Positions 50,538 through 60,033 of a stretch of 64,000 nt of DNA are shown here, in pieces. Source of the DNA: Bulleidia sp. zg-1006 (GTDB lineage: Bacteria; Bacillota_I; Bacilli_A; Erysipelotrichales; Erysipelotrichaceae); the NCBI RefSeq assembly GCF_016812035.1, contig NZ_CP069178.1, forward strand, positions 744,001 to 808,000, given 5' to 3'. A program made the translations under genes and the position numbers. Positions within the stretch are counted from its first letter, which is position 1, and the number at the start of each line of letters is the position of its first letter. The notes beneath the pieces are model-generated. The model did not search any database, was not told the origin of the DNA, and saw only the letters and a list, made by a program, of their open reading frames with translations.

Positions 50538-52274
50538 TTAATTTTTCTTTTCTTCGTTTGATTTCAAACGACCTAATTCACGTTTTACTTCACTATACTT
50601 CTGTAACAAGAGTTTTTTCGTTGTTTCATCTAAGCTTGGATTGGAAAGACTATCGTACAATTCTCTACTTTGCTCTTCCAAACGCTTCATTTTAACGCGA
50701 TCAAATAATGCTCTTAAGCTTTCTTCTTGGTATTCTTTGACATTCATCGAGATTAGTTTTGACCAACACTTTCTTTCCATTTCACTTTGGGCAGCTTCTA
50801 ATAATTCAATGGATTGGATTTCTTGTTTACGATGAAGGCGATTGACCAGTGTTAAAGCCACATTATTTCGCAGTGTATCCGTTAAAAAGCCTAATTCTTC
50901 ATCAAAGATTTGAATAGCTTTTGGATATTGTAGCATCATGGCTAATATTTCATATTCCGCCACTTCCACACCATCAACTTTCACTCTCGTAGTATGTGTT
51001 TTTTTGGCTTCTTTTCTTCCCAATATCGAAAAATTCAAACCTAGTTTTTCTTCTAAAACATGTTGGAAATAATGCCGATCCATCTCATCATTTAAGTTTT
51101 GAATCTCAAGAGCAATTTCTTGACCAAGCTTCTTTTTTTCAGAATAATTATCTAAATTCGTATTTTTCAATCGATAATCAATGAAAAATTCCATAAAGCT
51201 TTCTTCTTGTTTTATAAACTTCTCTAAAACTTCTTTGCCTTTTTGACGATAGATTTCATCCGGATCTAAATTGTCCATATTCTTGACAATTCGGCATTCC
51301 AATCCGATGGATTGCGCTAATTTAGCCACCTTATAAGAAGCATTTTGACCGGCATTATCACCGTCATAAACAAGCACTAAAATCGGAGCCATGGAAGCCA
51401 ATAAACGCATCTGCTCTACCGTACAAGCCGTTCCTAAAGTACAAACTGCATTTTCAATACCGGCTTGTCCAAGAGCAATCACATCCATTACCCCTTCACA
51501 AAGATAAATCTTGCCGGCTCTTCGGGCTGGATTTTTAGCTCGATGATAATTATAAATCACACTTCCCTTATGAAAGACTAAGGTATTGTCCGTATTAATG
51601 TATTTCGAATCCACATTTGAATCCATACTTCTAGCTGTATAACCAACGGTTTGACCATTTCGGTCATGAATAGCGAAAGTAATTCGATTTTGGAATACAT
51701 CTTCAAAACGACCATTATAATAACGAATTAAGTTAGCTTGGCTCATTTCTTCTTCGCTATATCCCTTTGCTTTTAAATAAGAATAAAGCTTTCGATAAGG
51801 ATTATAACCAATACCAAACTTCAAAGCCGTTTCTTCATCAATACCTCTCAGCTTGAGATATTCTTTTGCTTTTAGACCATCATTTGTTTTTAGAATATAG
51901 GAGAAATAACTTGTTGCATCGCTTAAGACATTTTTCATTTTTTGCGTTTGTGGATCTTCTACCACTTCTTTTTTAGGGGCACTTTGCACATGAATACCAA
52001 CGATTTCACCTACCTTTTCAACCGCTTCCGGAAAAGAAACTTTCTCAAAATCCTGTACAAATTGAAAGAGCGTCCCACCATTCCCACAGACAAAGCAACG
52101 ATAAATTTGCTTGTCCGTTGAAATTTTTAAGGATGGATCGTGGTCATCATGAAAAGGGCAAACAGCCACATAGCCATTTCCCTTCTCCGTTACTGGGATA
52201 TAATGTCGAATGACATCCACAATATTAGCTTTAGAACGAATATCATCGATGACATTTTGCGGAATACTCGCCAT
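50538..52274 (-). CDS. dnaG: DNA primase
   Basis: The 578-aa primase makes RNA primers at the replication fork. It has an N-terminal CHC2 zinc finger (CPFHDDHDPSLKI ... CFVCGNGG, about 40-66), the core RNA polymerase domain with LRGIDEETALKFGIGYNP, Toprim motifs LCEGVMDVIAL and VLVYDGDNAGQNA, and a helical C-terminal domain for the DnaB helicase. AAGGAG precedes the ATG. It lies nine bases after glyQS, in the order glyQS-dnaG-rpoD. Confidence 0.97.
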   Translation of the reverse strand: MASIPQNVIDDIRSKANIVDVIRHYIPVTEKGNGYVAVCPFHDDHDPSLKISTDKQIYRCFVCGNGGTLFQFVQDFEKVSFPEAVEKVGEIVGIHVQSAPKKEVVEDPQTQKMKNVLSDATSYFSYILKTNDGLKAKEYLKLRGIDEETALKFGIGYNPYRKLYSYLKAKGYSEEEMSQANLIRYYNGRFEDVFQNRITFAIHDRNGQTVGYTARSMDSNVDSKYINTDNTLVFHKGSVIYNYHRAKNPARRAGKIYLCEGVMDVIALGQAGIENAVCTLGTACTVEQMRLLASMAPILVLVYDGDNAGQNASYKVAKLAQSIGLECRIVKNMDNLDPDEIYRQKGKEVLEKFIKQEESFMEFFIDYRLKNTNLDNYSEKKKLGQEIALEIQNLNDEMDRHYFQHVLEEKLGLNFSILGRKEAKKTHTTRVKVDGVEVAEYEILAMMLQYPKAIQIFDEELGFLTDTLRNNVALTLVNRLHRKQEIQSIELLEAAQSEMERKCWSKLISMNVKEYQEESLRALFDRVKMKRLEEQSRELYDSLSNPSLDETTKKLLLQKYSEVKRELGRLKSNEEKKN

Positions 52275-52282
52275 AGAACTCC

Positions 52283-53665
52283 TTAAAATTCAATTTCTTT
52301 TTTTATCTTTTGTAAAGCTTCTTCAATGCTCATTCTTTCTTGGCTCATGGAATCACGGTAACGAATGGTAACCGTAGTATTCTCTAAAGTTTCATCATCA
52401 ATTGTGATACAGAATGGTGTACCAATCTCATCTTGACGACGGTAACGCTTGCCAATCGAACCGGAGCCATCGCTTTGAACAGCGAAATACTTGGAAAATA
52501 AATGACGAATTTCTTCAGCTTTTTCACCATGTAATTTGGCACGCAATGGTAAAATCGCCGCTTTAACTGGTGCTAACGCCGGTGAGAAATGCATAACAAC
52601 ACGTGTATCACCATTCTCTAATTCTTCTTCATCATAAGCATCAGTAAAGAACATAAAGAATAAACGCTCTACCCCAACCGCCGGTTCAATCACATAAGGC
52701 AAGTACTTTTCATTCGTTGTTGAATCTAAGTACGTTAAATCCTTATTAGAGGTTTTTTCATGTTGACCTAAATCGTAGTTTGTACGGTTGGCGATACCCC
52801 ATAGTTCCCCCCAACCCCATGGAAATTTATACTCAATATCCGTTGTTGCTTTAGAGTAGAAAGATAATTCTTCTTTTTCATGATCTCTAAAACGAAGATG
52901 TTCCGGATTAGCTCCTAAGGAAAGAATCCAATCCATACAAAAATTACGCCAATAACTAAACCATTTATCATCCTCACCCGGTTTCACAAAGTATTCCATT
53001 TCCATTTGTTCAAACTCACGGGTACGGAAAATGAAGTTACCAGGTGTAATTTCATTGCGAAAAGATTTACCAATTTGACCAATTCCAAAAGGAAGCTTCT
53101 TACGATAGGTTCTTTGAATATTCTTGAATTGAACAAACATGCCTTGAGCCGTTTCAGGTCGTAAATAAATTGTATTCTTAGAGTCTTCTAAAATACCTTG
53201 GAACGTTTTAAACATTAAATTAAATTGACGAATTGGTGTGAAATCATGACTGCCACAATCCGGGCAAGCAATCTTATGTCCCTTAATAAAGCTTTCCATT
53301 TCTTCCTTGGACCAGCCTTCCGGACTAACCTCTCCATGCGTTGCATCTTCAATTAAATGGTCCGCTCTATGTCTTGTCTTACAATTCTTACAATCCATCA
53401 AAGGATCTGAGAATCCACTCAAATGACCTGAGGCCTCCCATACCTTTGGATTCATTAAAATAGCGGCTTGTAATTCAACATTGTTTGCGTCTTCTTGAAT
53501 AAACTTTTTCTGCCAAGCCCGTTTAATAGCATCTTTTAATAGCACACCATTTGGGCCAAAATCCCAGGTATTGCTTAATCCCCCATAAATCTCAGAACCT
53601 TGGAAAACAAAGCCGGTTTCCTTAGCATGTGCCACAATTAAATCAAAACTTTTCTCTCTTTTCAT
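52283..53665 (-). CDS. glyQS: Glycyl-tRNA synthetase, single-chain alpha2 type
   Basis: The 460-aa class II synthetase is the eukaryote-like homodimer rather than GlyQ plus GlyS. Motifs: [31 protein letters not shown] and CPDCGSHDF (zinc-like pairs), [31 protein letters not shown], and the anticodon domain [22 protein letters not shown] (parts). No T-box is visible in the 47 bp upstream. GGAAAGAGGAAGG precedes the ATG. Confidence 0.96.
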   Translation of the reverse strand: MKREKSFDLIVAHAKETGFVFQGSEIYGGLSNTWDFGPNGVLLKDAIKRAWQKKFIQEDANNVELQAAILMNPKVWEASGHLSGFSDPLMDCKNCKTRHRADHLIEDATHGEVSPEGWSKEEMESFIKGHKIACPDCGSHDFTPIRQFNLMFKTFQGILEDSKNTIYLRPETAQGMFVQFKNIQRTYRKKLPFGIGQIGKSFRNEITPGNFIFRTREFEQMEMEYFVKPGEDDKWFSYWRNFCMDWILSLGANPEHLRFRDHEKEELSFYSKATTDIEYKFPWGWGELWGIANRTNYDLGQHEKTSNKDLTYLDSTTNEKYLPYVIEPAVGVERLFFMFFTDAYDEEELENGDTRVVMHFSPALAPVKAAILPLRAKLHGEKAEEIRHLFSKYFAVQSDGSGSIGKRYRRQDEIGTPFCITIDDETLENTTVTIRYRDSMSQERMSIEEALQKIKKEIEF

Positions 53666-53712
53666 CCTTCCTCTTTCCTTCTAATATGCCTATTGATTGT
53701 ACCATATTCCCC

Positions 53713-54447
53713 TTACATAAATAAATGTTCATAGAAATCAAAGGACTTTAAATGTAAACCGGCGTGTTCACGGAATAAATCAAAAGCCAAACGTATCTCA
53801 TGATGATTAAAATCAACTCGATGATTAACTACTTCGTAGTGCTCTAAACGAGCCTTAAAGGCCAAACGTATCTTTTTTAATTGACTTATTTTCATAACTG
53901 GACTAGCTAACTCGTGGGCATGATTTTCACAAAGAAAACCACCTTCTTTTGCACTAAAAGAAACGACTTCTTGTTTTCCGCAATGAACGCAAGCATCCAT
54001 ATTTGGTTCAAAACCAAATTCTTGTAATAATGTGCTTAGAGTAAGGACAAAAACCGTATCGGCATTTTCTCCTTTTTCCCATAAAGAAAAACTATTTTCT
54101 AGTAATTGAAATAGATGTGAGCTATCTTCTTGAAAAACAGTCAAACAATCAAGAATATCAACGATGACACTTGCCATCGAAGAAAGCCTTAAATCACTAT
54201 ACACATGGCGATAAAAATTGAGGGCTTTCGCCCTTTTTAAAGTTTGTAACTCTTTTCCTTCTTTTAAATCGTATTGCACTTCAACCTTAGTAAAAGCTTG
54301 CAAAGCCGATGCATTTTTAGACTTTGTGTTACGCACTCCCTTAGCAATAAAACTAATTTTCCCTTCTTCTGTAAGAAGGGAAATAATGACCGCTTTATCT
54401 TGATAAGGTACCTCTTTTAACACAAAGCCAAGTACTTGATTATTCAT
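53713..54447 (-). CDS. recO: DNA repair protein RecO
   Basis: The 244-aa protein has an OB-fold N terminus (NNQVLGFVLKEVPYQDKAVIISLLTEEGKISFIAKG, residues 2-37), a helical middle part, and a four-Cys-like zinc motif (CVHCGKQEVVSFSAKEGGFLCENH). It loads RecA with RecR. The start at 54447 overlaps era by eight bases and has GGGGG upstream; the open frame extends 25 codons further into era. Confidence 0.93.
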   Translation of the reverse strand: MNNQVLGFVLKEVPYQDKAVIISLLTEEGKISFIAKGVRNTKSKNASALQAFTKVEVQYDLKEGKELQTLKRAKALNFYRHVYSDLRLSSMASVIVDILDCLTVFQEDSSHLFQLLENSFSLWEKGENADTVFVLTLSTLLQEFGFEPNMDACVHCGKQEVVSFSAKEGGFLCENHAHELASPVMKISQLKKIRLAFKARLEHYEVVNHRVDFNHHEIRLAFDLFREHAGLHLKSFDFYEHLFM

Positions 54448-55333
54448 CTCGATTCGCCCCCGCATAACCCATTTGTGAAATACGAGCATCTTTTGAACGC
54501 CATTCTTCTTCCACCCGAACAAATAATTCCAAAAAAACTTTCTTGCCTAATAATATTTCCATGTCTTCTCTTGCTAAAGAACCAATTTTCTTTAACATAG
54601 AGCCCTCTTTGCCAATTAGGATTGGTTTTTGGGAAGGACGATCCACTAGTATCGTAGCTTGTATGTAACAAGTATTCTTTTTAAACTCACGCTTTTCAAT
54701 ATAAACGGCACAAGCATGTGGAACTTCATCTTCGGTTTTGCAAAGAATTTTTTCCCGAACAATTTCAGCCAAACGGAAATCCAAAGCATTATCACTGGTA
54801 ATATCGCTTGGATATAAATAATCTCCCTCCGGTAGATACTTTAAAGTAGTTTGAATGAGATCATCCAATTTCAAAGTAAACTTAGCGGATATTGGAAAAT
54901 ACTCTGCAAAAGGATAACGCTTGCTCCACTCTCCTAAAATAGCCATAACCTTTTCTTTGGATAAACAATCCACTTTATTTAAGATTAAAAAAACGGGCTT
55001 CTTTAAATTCGCAATATGTTCTAGTACAAAGGCATCTCCTTTTGCAAAGGGAACTCTAGCGTCCACCACTAAATACAACATATCCACGTCCTGAATCACC
55101 GAATAAACCTCTTTATTCATGCGTACACCCAGACGATCGAAAGGCTTGTGAATACCAGGGGTATCGGTAAAAATAATTTGTCCATCTTCGCGTGTTAAAA
55201 TACCACGAATTTCTGAACGGGTAGTCTGACTTTTTTTCGATACAATCGCTATTTTTTCAGCTACTAAAGCATTAATCAAGCTGCTTTTACCAGCGTTTGG
55301 TCGACCGGCAATTCCAACAAAACCACTTCTCAT
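54440..55333 (-). CDS. era: GTPase Era
   Basis: The 297-aa ribosome-maturation GTPase binds the 3' end of 16S rRNA. The G domain has GRPNAGKSSLINAL (about 9), the TTR switch SQTTRSEIRG, DTPGIHKP and NKVD; the KH domain has ILVDRPSQKPILIGKEGSMLKKIG spread over about 225-250 and VFLELFVRVEEEWR. It overlaps cdd by four and recO by eight bases. Confidence 0.97.
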   Translation of the reverse strand: MRSGFVGIAGRPNAGKSSLINALVAEKIAIVSKKSQTTRSEIRGILTREDGQIIFTDTPGIHKPFDRLGVRMNKEVYSVIQDVDMLYLVVDARVPFAKGDAFVLEHIANLKKPVFLILNKVDCLSKEKVMAILGEWSKRYPFAEYFPISAKFTLKLDDLIQTTLKYLPEGDYLYPSDITSDNALDFRLAEIVREKILCKTEDEVPHACAVYIEKREFKKNTCYIQATILVDRPSQKPILIGKEGSMLKKIGSLAREDMEILLGKKVFLELFVRVEEEWRSKDARISQMGYAGANRDE

Positions 55334-55734
55334 CGAAGAACATCCTCTGAATCAAAATGATAAGGCAATAATCGACGCATATTTGTATCCAATTCATCTC
55401 CCTTTCCATTCGATAAATAAATTGGTGTATCCAGTTGCAATAACTCACTTAAGACTTGTCGACAAATTCCACATGGTGCCGCCATTCTAGGACCATCACA
55501 AACTATCGCTATCGCAACAAAGTCCTCTTTACGATAGCCCTCGGAAATCGCCGCAAATACCGCTGAACGCTCCCCACAATTCGTTGCTCCGAAACTGGCA
55601 TTTTCAATATTAACACCATGAAAAACACGTCCATCTTTGCACTCTAAAGCACTGGATACATGATAATTGGAATAAGGTGCATAGGAATTCTTAAGCACGG
55701 AAAAGGCTTCTTGAATTAATTCTTCTCTTGTCAT
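55330..55734 (-). CDS. cdd: Cytidine deaminase
   Basis: The 134-aa zinc enzyme deaminates cytidine and deoxycytidine. Zinc and catalytic motifs are NCGERSAVFAAI and APCGICRQVLSEL, preceded by YAPYSNYHVSSALE and GVNIENASFGATNC. It overlaps ybeY and era by four bases each, as in many Firmicutes (ybeY-cdd-era-recO). Confidence 0.96.
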   Translation of the reverse strand: MTREELIQEAFSVLKNSYAPYSNYHVSSALECKDGRVFHGVNIENASFGATNCGERSAVFAAISEGYRKEDFVAIAIVCDGPRMAAPCGICRQVLSELLQLDTPIYLSNGKGDELDTNMRRLLPYHFDSEDVLR

Positions 55735-56174
55735 TTTCGATCCGCAATCCCTTCTAACAATTGATTTTGAATAACAAACATTTCTTTTTCATCTTCTGGC
55801 TTCATATGATCATAGCCTAAGCAGTGTAATAAGCCATGCGCAAATAAGAAACAAAATTCTCTTTTTTCTGAATGCCCATATTCTTTAGCTTGGCGTACTG
55901 CATAGTCAACATTAATAAAAACATCTCCTAAATCATTCATATCTACTTTTTCTTCACCATCTTGGATAGCGAAAGAGAGGACATCCGTTGGTCGATCAAT
56001 TTGCCGATAATCCCGATTGATTCGGTGAATGGTACGTGATCGAACAAAAGTAACCGATATTTCTTTGTGTTTGTCTAATTGTAAAACTTCTTCTGTCCTT
56101 TTACCAATTTTACGATATAAGCTTTCATATGGTTTGGCTGGAAAATTGGTTCGATAATAAAAAGTAATTTCCAT
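55731..56174 (-). CDS. ybeY: Endoribonuclease YbeY
   Basis: The 147-aa zinc-dependent RNase matures 16S rRNA. It has TDVLSFAIQDG and the zinc motif HGLLHCLGYDHMKPED (HxxxHxxGYDH). GAGGTAG precedes the ATG. In most Firmicutes phoH lies directly upstream; here an IS stands between them, so ybeY must use another promoter. A TATAAT at 56194-56199 is near the start. Confidence 0.96.
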   Translation of the reverse strand: MEITFYYRTNFPAKPYESLYRKIGKRTEEVLQLDKHKEISVTFVRSRTIHRINRDYRQIDRPTDVLSFAIQDGEEKVDMNDLGDVFINVDYAVRQAKEYGHSEKREFCFLFAHGLLHCLGYDHMKPEDEKEMFVIQNQLLEGIADRK

Positions 56175-56193
56175 TTAACTACCTCTTTTTTCT

Positions 56194-56199
56194 ATTATA
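56194..56199 (-). promoter_or_regulatory. Possible -10 box for ybeY
   Basis: TATAAT stands 19 bases before the ybeY ATG. The -35 position (about 56217-56222) is an A/T run at the edge of the target duplication, with no match to TTGACA. Confidence 0.4.
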
Positions 56200-56221
56200 T
56201 CGTTATTTAAGTAAATAAAAA

Positions 56222-56250
56222 AGGATTAGCCTATTTTGATATATACCAAG
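56222..56250 (+). repeat. 29-bp target-site duplication, left
   Basis: The sequence starting AGGATTAGCCTATTTTGATA is repeated exactly at 57873-57901, directly outside both ends of the IS element. Confidence 0.92.
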
Positions 56251-57872
56251 TTATGAATGTTCAGTGATAATGTCTTAATAGATGTTCAGTGAAAATGTCC
56301 CGATTATTGATTAAAGATAGTGAGGCATTGTTTTACATCTCTTTCTCCATTTTATTATTTTCTAGTCATTGGAGGAACAAATGAAGAGGATACGATTATC
56401 TATGAAAGAACAAGAAAAATATTTAACAATCAAAGATTTAATTGACCATCACGGCAATAAGAAACGAGCAGCTTTAAAACTCGGTGTTTCTATTCGTACA
56501 ATCAATCGTTTAATTATTGTCTATCGGAATAAAGGAAAAGCCGGTTTCGTTCACGGAAACAGAAACCGACCATCTGCTCATTGCCTCACACAAGAATTAA
56601 GCTCTCACATCATACATCTTTATCAATCGATTTATCAAGATGCGGGCTTTAATTTTTCTCATTTCACCCAATTCTTAAGTGAAAAACATGATATCCATGT
56701 CAGTCTTTCTTCGGTTAGAAGAATTTTAAATGAAGTAGGTATCTTCTCCCCTAATGAACACCGCTGTTCAAAAAAGAAAAGAAGTATCATGTCTTTAAAA
56801 CAAACGAAACCGACTCTCACAGATACGGAACTAAATGTGGCTGTCAATCATGAATTAAGTTTACAACTAGCTCATCCAAGAAAAGCTCGATGTAAGAATT
56901 TTGGGGAAGAAATACAAATGGATGGCTCTATTCATAATTGGTTTGGTGAAAATAAGGCAACGCTACATTTAGCGATTGATAATGCCACAGGCGTGATTGT
57001 AGGTGCTTATTTTGACAAGCAAGAAACACTTCACGGCTATTATCACTGTTTTCACCAAATCCTTTCTAACTATGGCATACCCTATCAATTTCTTACCGAT
57101 AGACGAACTGTTTTTGAGTATGAAAGACGCACGAATAAATCGGCTGAAAATGATGTCTTAACGCAATTCGGTTATGCCTGTAACACTCTTGGTGTTACCA
57201 TTGAAACTTCCAGTGTTAGCCAATACAAGGGGCAAATAGAAAGAGCGAATAGAACCTTTCAAGACCGCTTAGTTAGTGAGTTAAAAATGGAGAATATAAC
57301 AACCATAGAAAAAGCCGACCAATATCTTATTGAAACCTTCGTACCTAATTTTAATAGGCGTTTTGCTCAAGATTATACGAAATACCCTTCGGTAATAGAA
57401 AGTAGTCCCGGCGAAGAGACAATCAATCTAACATTATCAGTTATATGCGAAAGAAAATTCGATAATGGCTCCTGTATAAGCTATAAAAACAAATATTACC
57501 AAGCCTATAATCAAAATAATCAATTAATCGCCTTTAAGCCTAAGACAAAAGCCTTAGTCATTAAAACCCTAAACAATACCCTATACGTAACGGTAGATGA
57601 TCGTGTGTATGCTCTATTTGAATTAGAAAAGAACAAGAAAGTCTCTGCAAATTTTGACACTGATGACACAAAAGAAAAAAAGCCGAAACAGGTACATATA
57701 CCGCCAATGAGTCATCCTTGGAAAAGAGATTCATTTATTCGTCAGCAACAAAGAGCACATCAACACAAGCAATTTACACGATGATAGTAAGCTTTAAAAT
57801 AGCGAGAAATCTCTAATCAAGATTCCCCGCTTATATTACAAATTTTTTGGGACATTTTCACTGAACATTGAC
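56251..57872 (+). mobile_element. IS1202-like (ISNCY) insertion sequence
   Basis: The element of 1622 bp is bounded by inverted repeats AATGTTCAGTGA[T/A]AATGTC (56256-56274 and the complement of 57849-57872) and 29-bp direct repeats. IS1202-group elements are known for unusually long target duplications of about 27 bp, which matches. The left end has a second, tandem copy of the repeat at 56282-56301. One intact transposase gene fills it. Confidence 0.92.
56381..57784 (+). CDS. Transposase of the IS1202-like element
   Basis: The 467-aa DDE transposase has an N-terminal HTH (KKRAALKLGVSIRTINRL and a second finger-like region RNRPSAHCL), and an RNase H-like core with EIQMDGSIHNWFG (first Asp), LAIDNATGVIVGAYF, FLTDRRTVFEY (second Asp) and SQYKGQIERANRTFQDRLVSEL (Glu). 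The C-terminal beta-domain is typical of the group. The ATG at 56381 has GGAGGAACAA before it; a TTG four codons upstream is within the ribosome-binding site. It appears intact, so the element may still move. Confidence 0.94.
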   Translation: MKRIRLSMKEQEKYLTIKDLIDHHGNKKRAALKLGVSIRTINRLIIVYRNKGKAGFVHGNRNRPSAHCLTQELSSHIIHLYQSIYQDAGFNFSHFTQFLSEKHDIHVSLSSVRRILNEVGIFSPNEHRCSKKKRSIMSLKQTKPTLTDTELNVAVNHELSLQLAHPRKARCKNFGEEIQMDGSIHNWFGENKATLHLAIDNATGVIVGAYFDKQETLHGYYHCFHQILSNYGIPYQFLTDRRTVFEYERRTNKSAENDVLTQFGYACNTLGVTIETSSVSQYKGQIERANRTFQDRLVSELKMENITTIEKADQYLIETFVPNFNRRFAQDYTKYPSVIESSPGEETINLTLSVICERKFDNGSCISYKNKYYQAYNQNNQLIAFKPKTKALVIKTLNNTLYVTVDDRVYALFELEKNKKVSANFDTDDTKEKKPKQVHIPPMSHPWKRDSFIRQQQRAHQHKQFTR

Positions 57873-57901
57873 AGGATTAGCCTATTTTGATATATACCAA
57901 G
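57873..57901 (+). repeat. 29-bp target-site duplication, right
   Basis: This is an exact copy of 56222-56250 adjoining the right end of the IS. Confidence 0.92.
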
Positions 57902-57972
57902 AAAACTAGACACCGTAATTCATAATTTGTCTTTAACAACTGGTTGCTAATCTATTCTTCAATCCCTTGCAT

Positions 57973-58018
57973 ACAAAAAGGATACCTTGTCGTCTTTTTT
58001 TATCACATCAGTATCCTT
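57973..58018 (-). terminator. Probable terminator of phoH
   Basis: AAGGATAC and GTATCCTT pair over 8 bp on the minus strand with a 25-base loop, followed by TTTTTG. It lies between the phoH stop and the IS, so phoH transcription may end here. Confidence 0.6.
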
Positions 58019-58053
58019 AATCAATTTCTATGTTTATTCTATTAAAAAGAAGC

Positions 58054-58977
58054 CTATTTTTCATAAGCTTCAATAATTTTTTGTACCAGAGGATGACGAA
58101 CGACATCTCTTCCATCCATCGTTACAACCGCTATATCATTCACATGTGCCAAGCGCTTTTGCACATCCGCTAAGCCAGATAACTTGATGTCTTTTAAGTC
58201 TACCTGTGAACTATCTCCAGCAATAATCATCTTGGAATGAAACCCCAATCGTGTTAAGAACATCTTCATTTGTGCATTGGATGTGTTTTGCGCTTCGTCT
58301 AAGATAATATAAGCATTCTCCAAAGTTCTTCCTCGCATATACGCCAACGGGGCTATCTCTATGGTTCCTTTTTCCATAAGCTTTTCCGTTTGCTCTAATC
58401 CTAGCATCGTATGTAAAGCATCGTATAAAGGTGTTAAATAAGGATCTACTTTTTCTTTCAAATCTCCCGGCAAAAAGCCCAGGCTTTCACCTGCTTCCAC
58501 TGCTGGTCTAGTTAGAATAATACGGTCTACCTCATGATTTTTTAAAGCCGTAACCGCTTTAACCACTGCCAGAAAAGTCTTACCCGTCCCGGCTGGACCA
58601 ATCGCAATCACAATTGTATTGTTTTCCATAGCTTTTGCAAAATGGTATTGACCAAGTGTCTTTGGCTTAATACTTTTACCTGAAAAGGTACGCCCAATTT
58701 GAAGCTGATCCACAAAATCCAATTGATTTCCTTGCCTATTTTGAATTAAAAATTGCACTTCCTTCAAAGATAAAGAATGGTTCTTTTTCACAAAACGAAC
58801 TAACTCTTTCAAAATAGAAAGCACTTCTTCTTTTCCTTCTATTATGAATTGATTATCACGCAAAAGAATTTGACTTTGGAAAGCTGCTTCCAGTTCTTTT
58901 AAGTATTTATCTTGTGGTCCAACAAGAATTTGTAAGTCTTGGGTACTTACATCATTGATATCTATTGTTTTACTCAT
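58054..58977 (-). CDS. phoH: PhoH-like ATPase (PhoL type)
   Basis: The 307-aa P-loop protein has an N-terminal KH-like part and the PhoH domain: Walker A AIGPAGTGKTFLAVVKAV (about 127), LTRPAVEAGESLGFLPGDL, Walker B AYIILDEAQNTSNAQMKMFLTR (split) and GDSSQVDL. It is probably an RNA-linked NTPase working with YbeY. The start at 58977 follows a TGG TAAAAT box by seven bases with no Shine-Dalgarno; the frame is open 14 codons further. Confidence 0.92.
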   Translation of the reverse strand: MSKTIDINDVSTQDLQILVGPQDKYLKELEAAFQSQILLRDNQFIIEGKEEVLSILKELVRFVKKNHSLSLKEVQFLIQNRQGNQLDFVDQLQIGRTFSGKSIKPKTLGQYHFAKAMENNTIVIAIGPAGTGKTFLAVVKAVTALKNHEVDRIILTRPAVEAGESLGFLPGDLKEKVDPYLTPLYDALHTMLGLEQTEKLMEKGTIEIAPLAYMRGRTLENAYIILDEAQNTSNAQMKMFLTRLGFHSKMIIAGDSSQVDLKDIKLSGLADVQKRLAHVNDIAVVTMDGRDVVRHPLVQKIIEAYEK

Positions 58978-59013
58978 ATAACTAATTTTACCATAAGACG
59001 GTATAATAATCTT
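58978..59013. promoter_or_regulatory. Face-to-face promoters of phoH and the YjbR-family gene
   Basis: Minus-strand TGG TAAAAT (58985-58993) lies seven bases before the phoH ATG; plus-strand TATAAT (59002-59007) lies six bases before the ATG at 59014. The start codons are only 36 bp apart, and neither gene has a Shine-Dalgarno. The two promoters can hardly be occupied at once. Confidence 0.55.
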
Positions 59014-59766
59014 ATGCAAAGTATTCGTTATTCCTTAATTAAAAAAGCTGAAAAGAAATTTCAAATTTCAGTTGATTATCCTTTTCAAAGAAATCCCGAA
59101 GCACAGGTCTTTCGTATTCCCAATCAAAAGACTTGGTTTGCGCTATTTCTGCGCATATCAAAAAGAAAATTAGGTATGGATAGCGATGAAATGGTGGATA
59201 TTGTTAATCTAAAATGTGATGAATTTATCGCTGGGACATTGAGACGAAATCCCGGTTATTTCCCTGCATATCATATGAAAAAAGCGAATTGGATTTCAGT
59301 TGTTTTAGATGGAACAGTTCCTAGTGATGAAATTTTAGATTTACTGGAAATGAGTTATGACAATTGCCTTAAACCCAAGAAACAAAAATCTTTTGGCAAT
59401 CAAACTTGGATTATTCCCTCCAATCCAAAGTACTATGATATTCATCAAGAAATTGAACAAAGTGAAGACCATAGTCTCCTTTGGCAACAATACCCTAATT
59501 TTCATCAAGGCGATACCATCTTTATCTATGAAACTGCCCCAAGTCAAAAAATTATTTATGAAGGCTATGTCAGTGAAGAAAATATCCCTTATCAGTATGA
59601 AGATGAACACTTTTCTTTTAAACGAGGTATGAAAATTAAAATTATTCGTGATTATCGTCATCATGATTTTACTTTATCGGTAATGAAGACATATGGTATC
59701 GGTGCCATTCGTGGTCCTCGCCATTTACCGGAAGAACTCATTCAAGATTTAAGAGCTTTATGGTAG
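59014..59766 (+). CDS. MmcQ/YjbR-family protein with EVE/PUA-like C-terminal domain
   Basis: The 250-aa protein has an N-terminal MmcQ/YjbR domain (residues 1-115: LIKKAEKKF, GYFPAYHMKKANWISVVLDG) of the CyaY-like fold, and a C-terminal EVE-like segment (TWIIPSNPKYYDIHQEI, GDTIFIYETAP). EVE domains read modified bases, which gives one possible role, but the function is unknown. The ATG at 59014 is preferred over an upstream in-frame one because it lies six bases after TATAAT. Confidence 0.75.
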   Translation: MQSIRYSLIKKAEKKFQISVDYPFQRNPEAQVFRIPNQKTWFALFLRISKRKLGMDSDEMVDIVNLKCDEFIAGTLRRNPGYFPAYHMKKANWISVVLDGTVPSDEILDLLEMSYDNCLKPKKQKSFGNQTWIIPSNPKYYDIHQEIEQSEDHSLLWQQYPNFHQGDTIFIYETAPSQKIIYEGYVSEENIPYQYEDEHFSFKRGMKIKIIRDYRHHDFTLSVMKTYGIGAIRGPRHLPEELIQDLRALW

Positions 59767-59789
59767 ATTGTAAAATTAAATGCAACAAT

Positions 59790-59816
59790 AAAAAAAGAAG
59801 TCAATGACTTCTTTAG
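59790..59816. terminator. Bidirectional terminator between the YjbR-family gene and rpsU
   Basis: AAAGAAGTC and GACTTCTTT pair around AAT, with A and T runs on both sides. It serves both convergent genes. Confidence 0.88.
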
Positions 59817-59819
59817 AAG

Positions 59820-60002
59820 TTACTTGTTGCGCTTTCTAGCCTTTTTCGCAGCTTCAATTTTAAGCTTACGCTTAATACCCGGCTTGACGTAATATTCTCT
59901 CTTACGAGCTTCTGCGAGGGTTCCATTGCGGGAGACCTGGCGCTTAAAACGACGCAAAGCATCATCAAGGTTTTCATTTTCTTTTAATACAACTCTTGCC
60001 AT
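59820..60002 (-). CDS. rpsU: Ribosomal protein S21
   Basis: The 60-aa basic protein [20 protein letters not shown] ... [17 protein letters not shown] matches S21 in length and sequence. It helps 30S subunits pair with mRNA leaders. AAGGAGGG precedes the ATG. Confidence 0.97.
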   Translation of the reverse strand: MARVVLKENENLDDALRRFKRQVSRNGTLAEARKREYYVKPGIKRKLKIEAAKKARKRNK

Positions 60003-60033
60003 TCAACAACCCTCCTTTCAACTTAGCTTTATG

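Noticed and set aside
52283-53712. A glycine T-box before glyQS
   Set aside because: Only 47 bp separate it from recO and no T-box consensus is visible.
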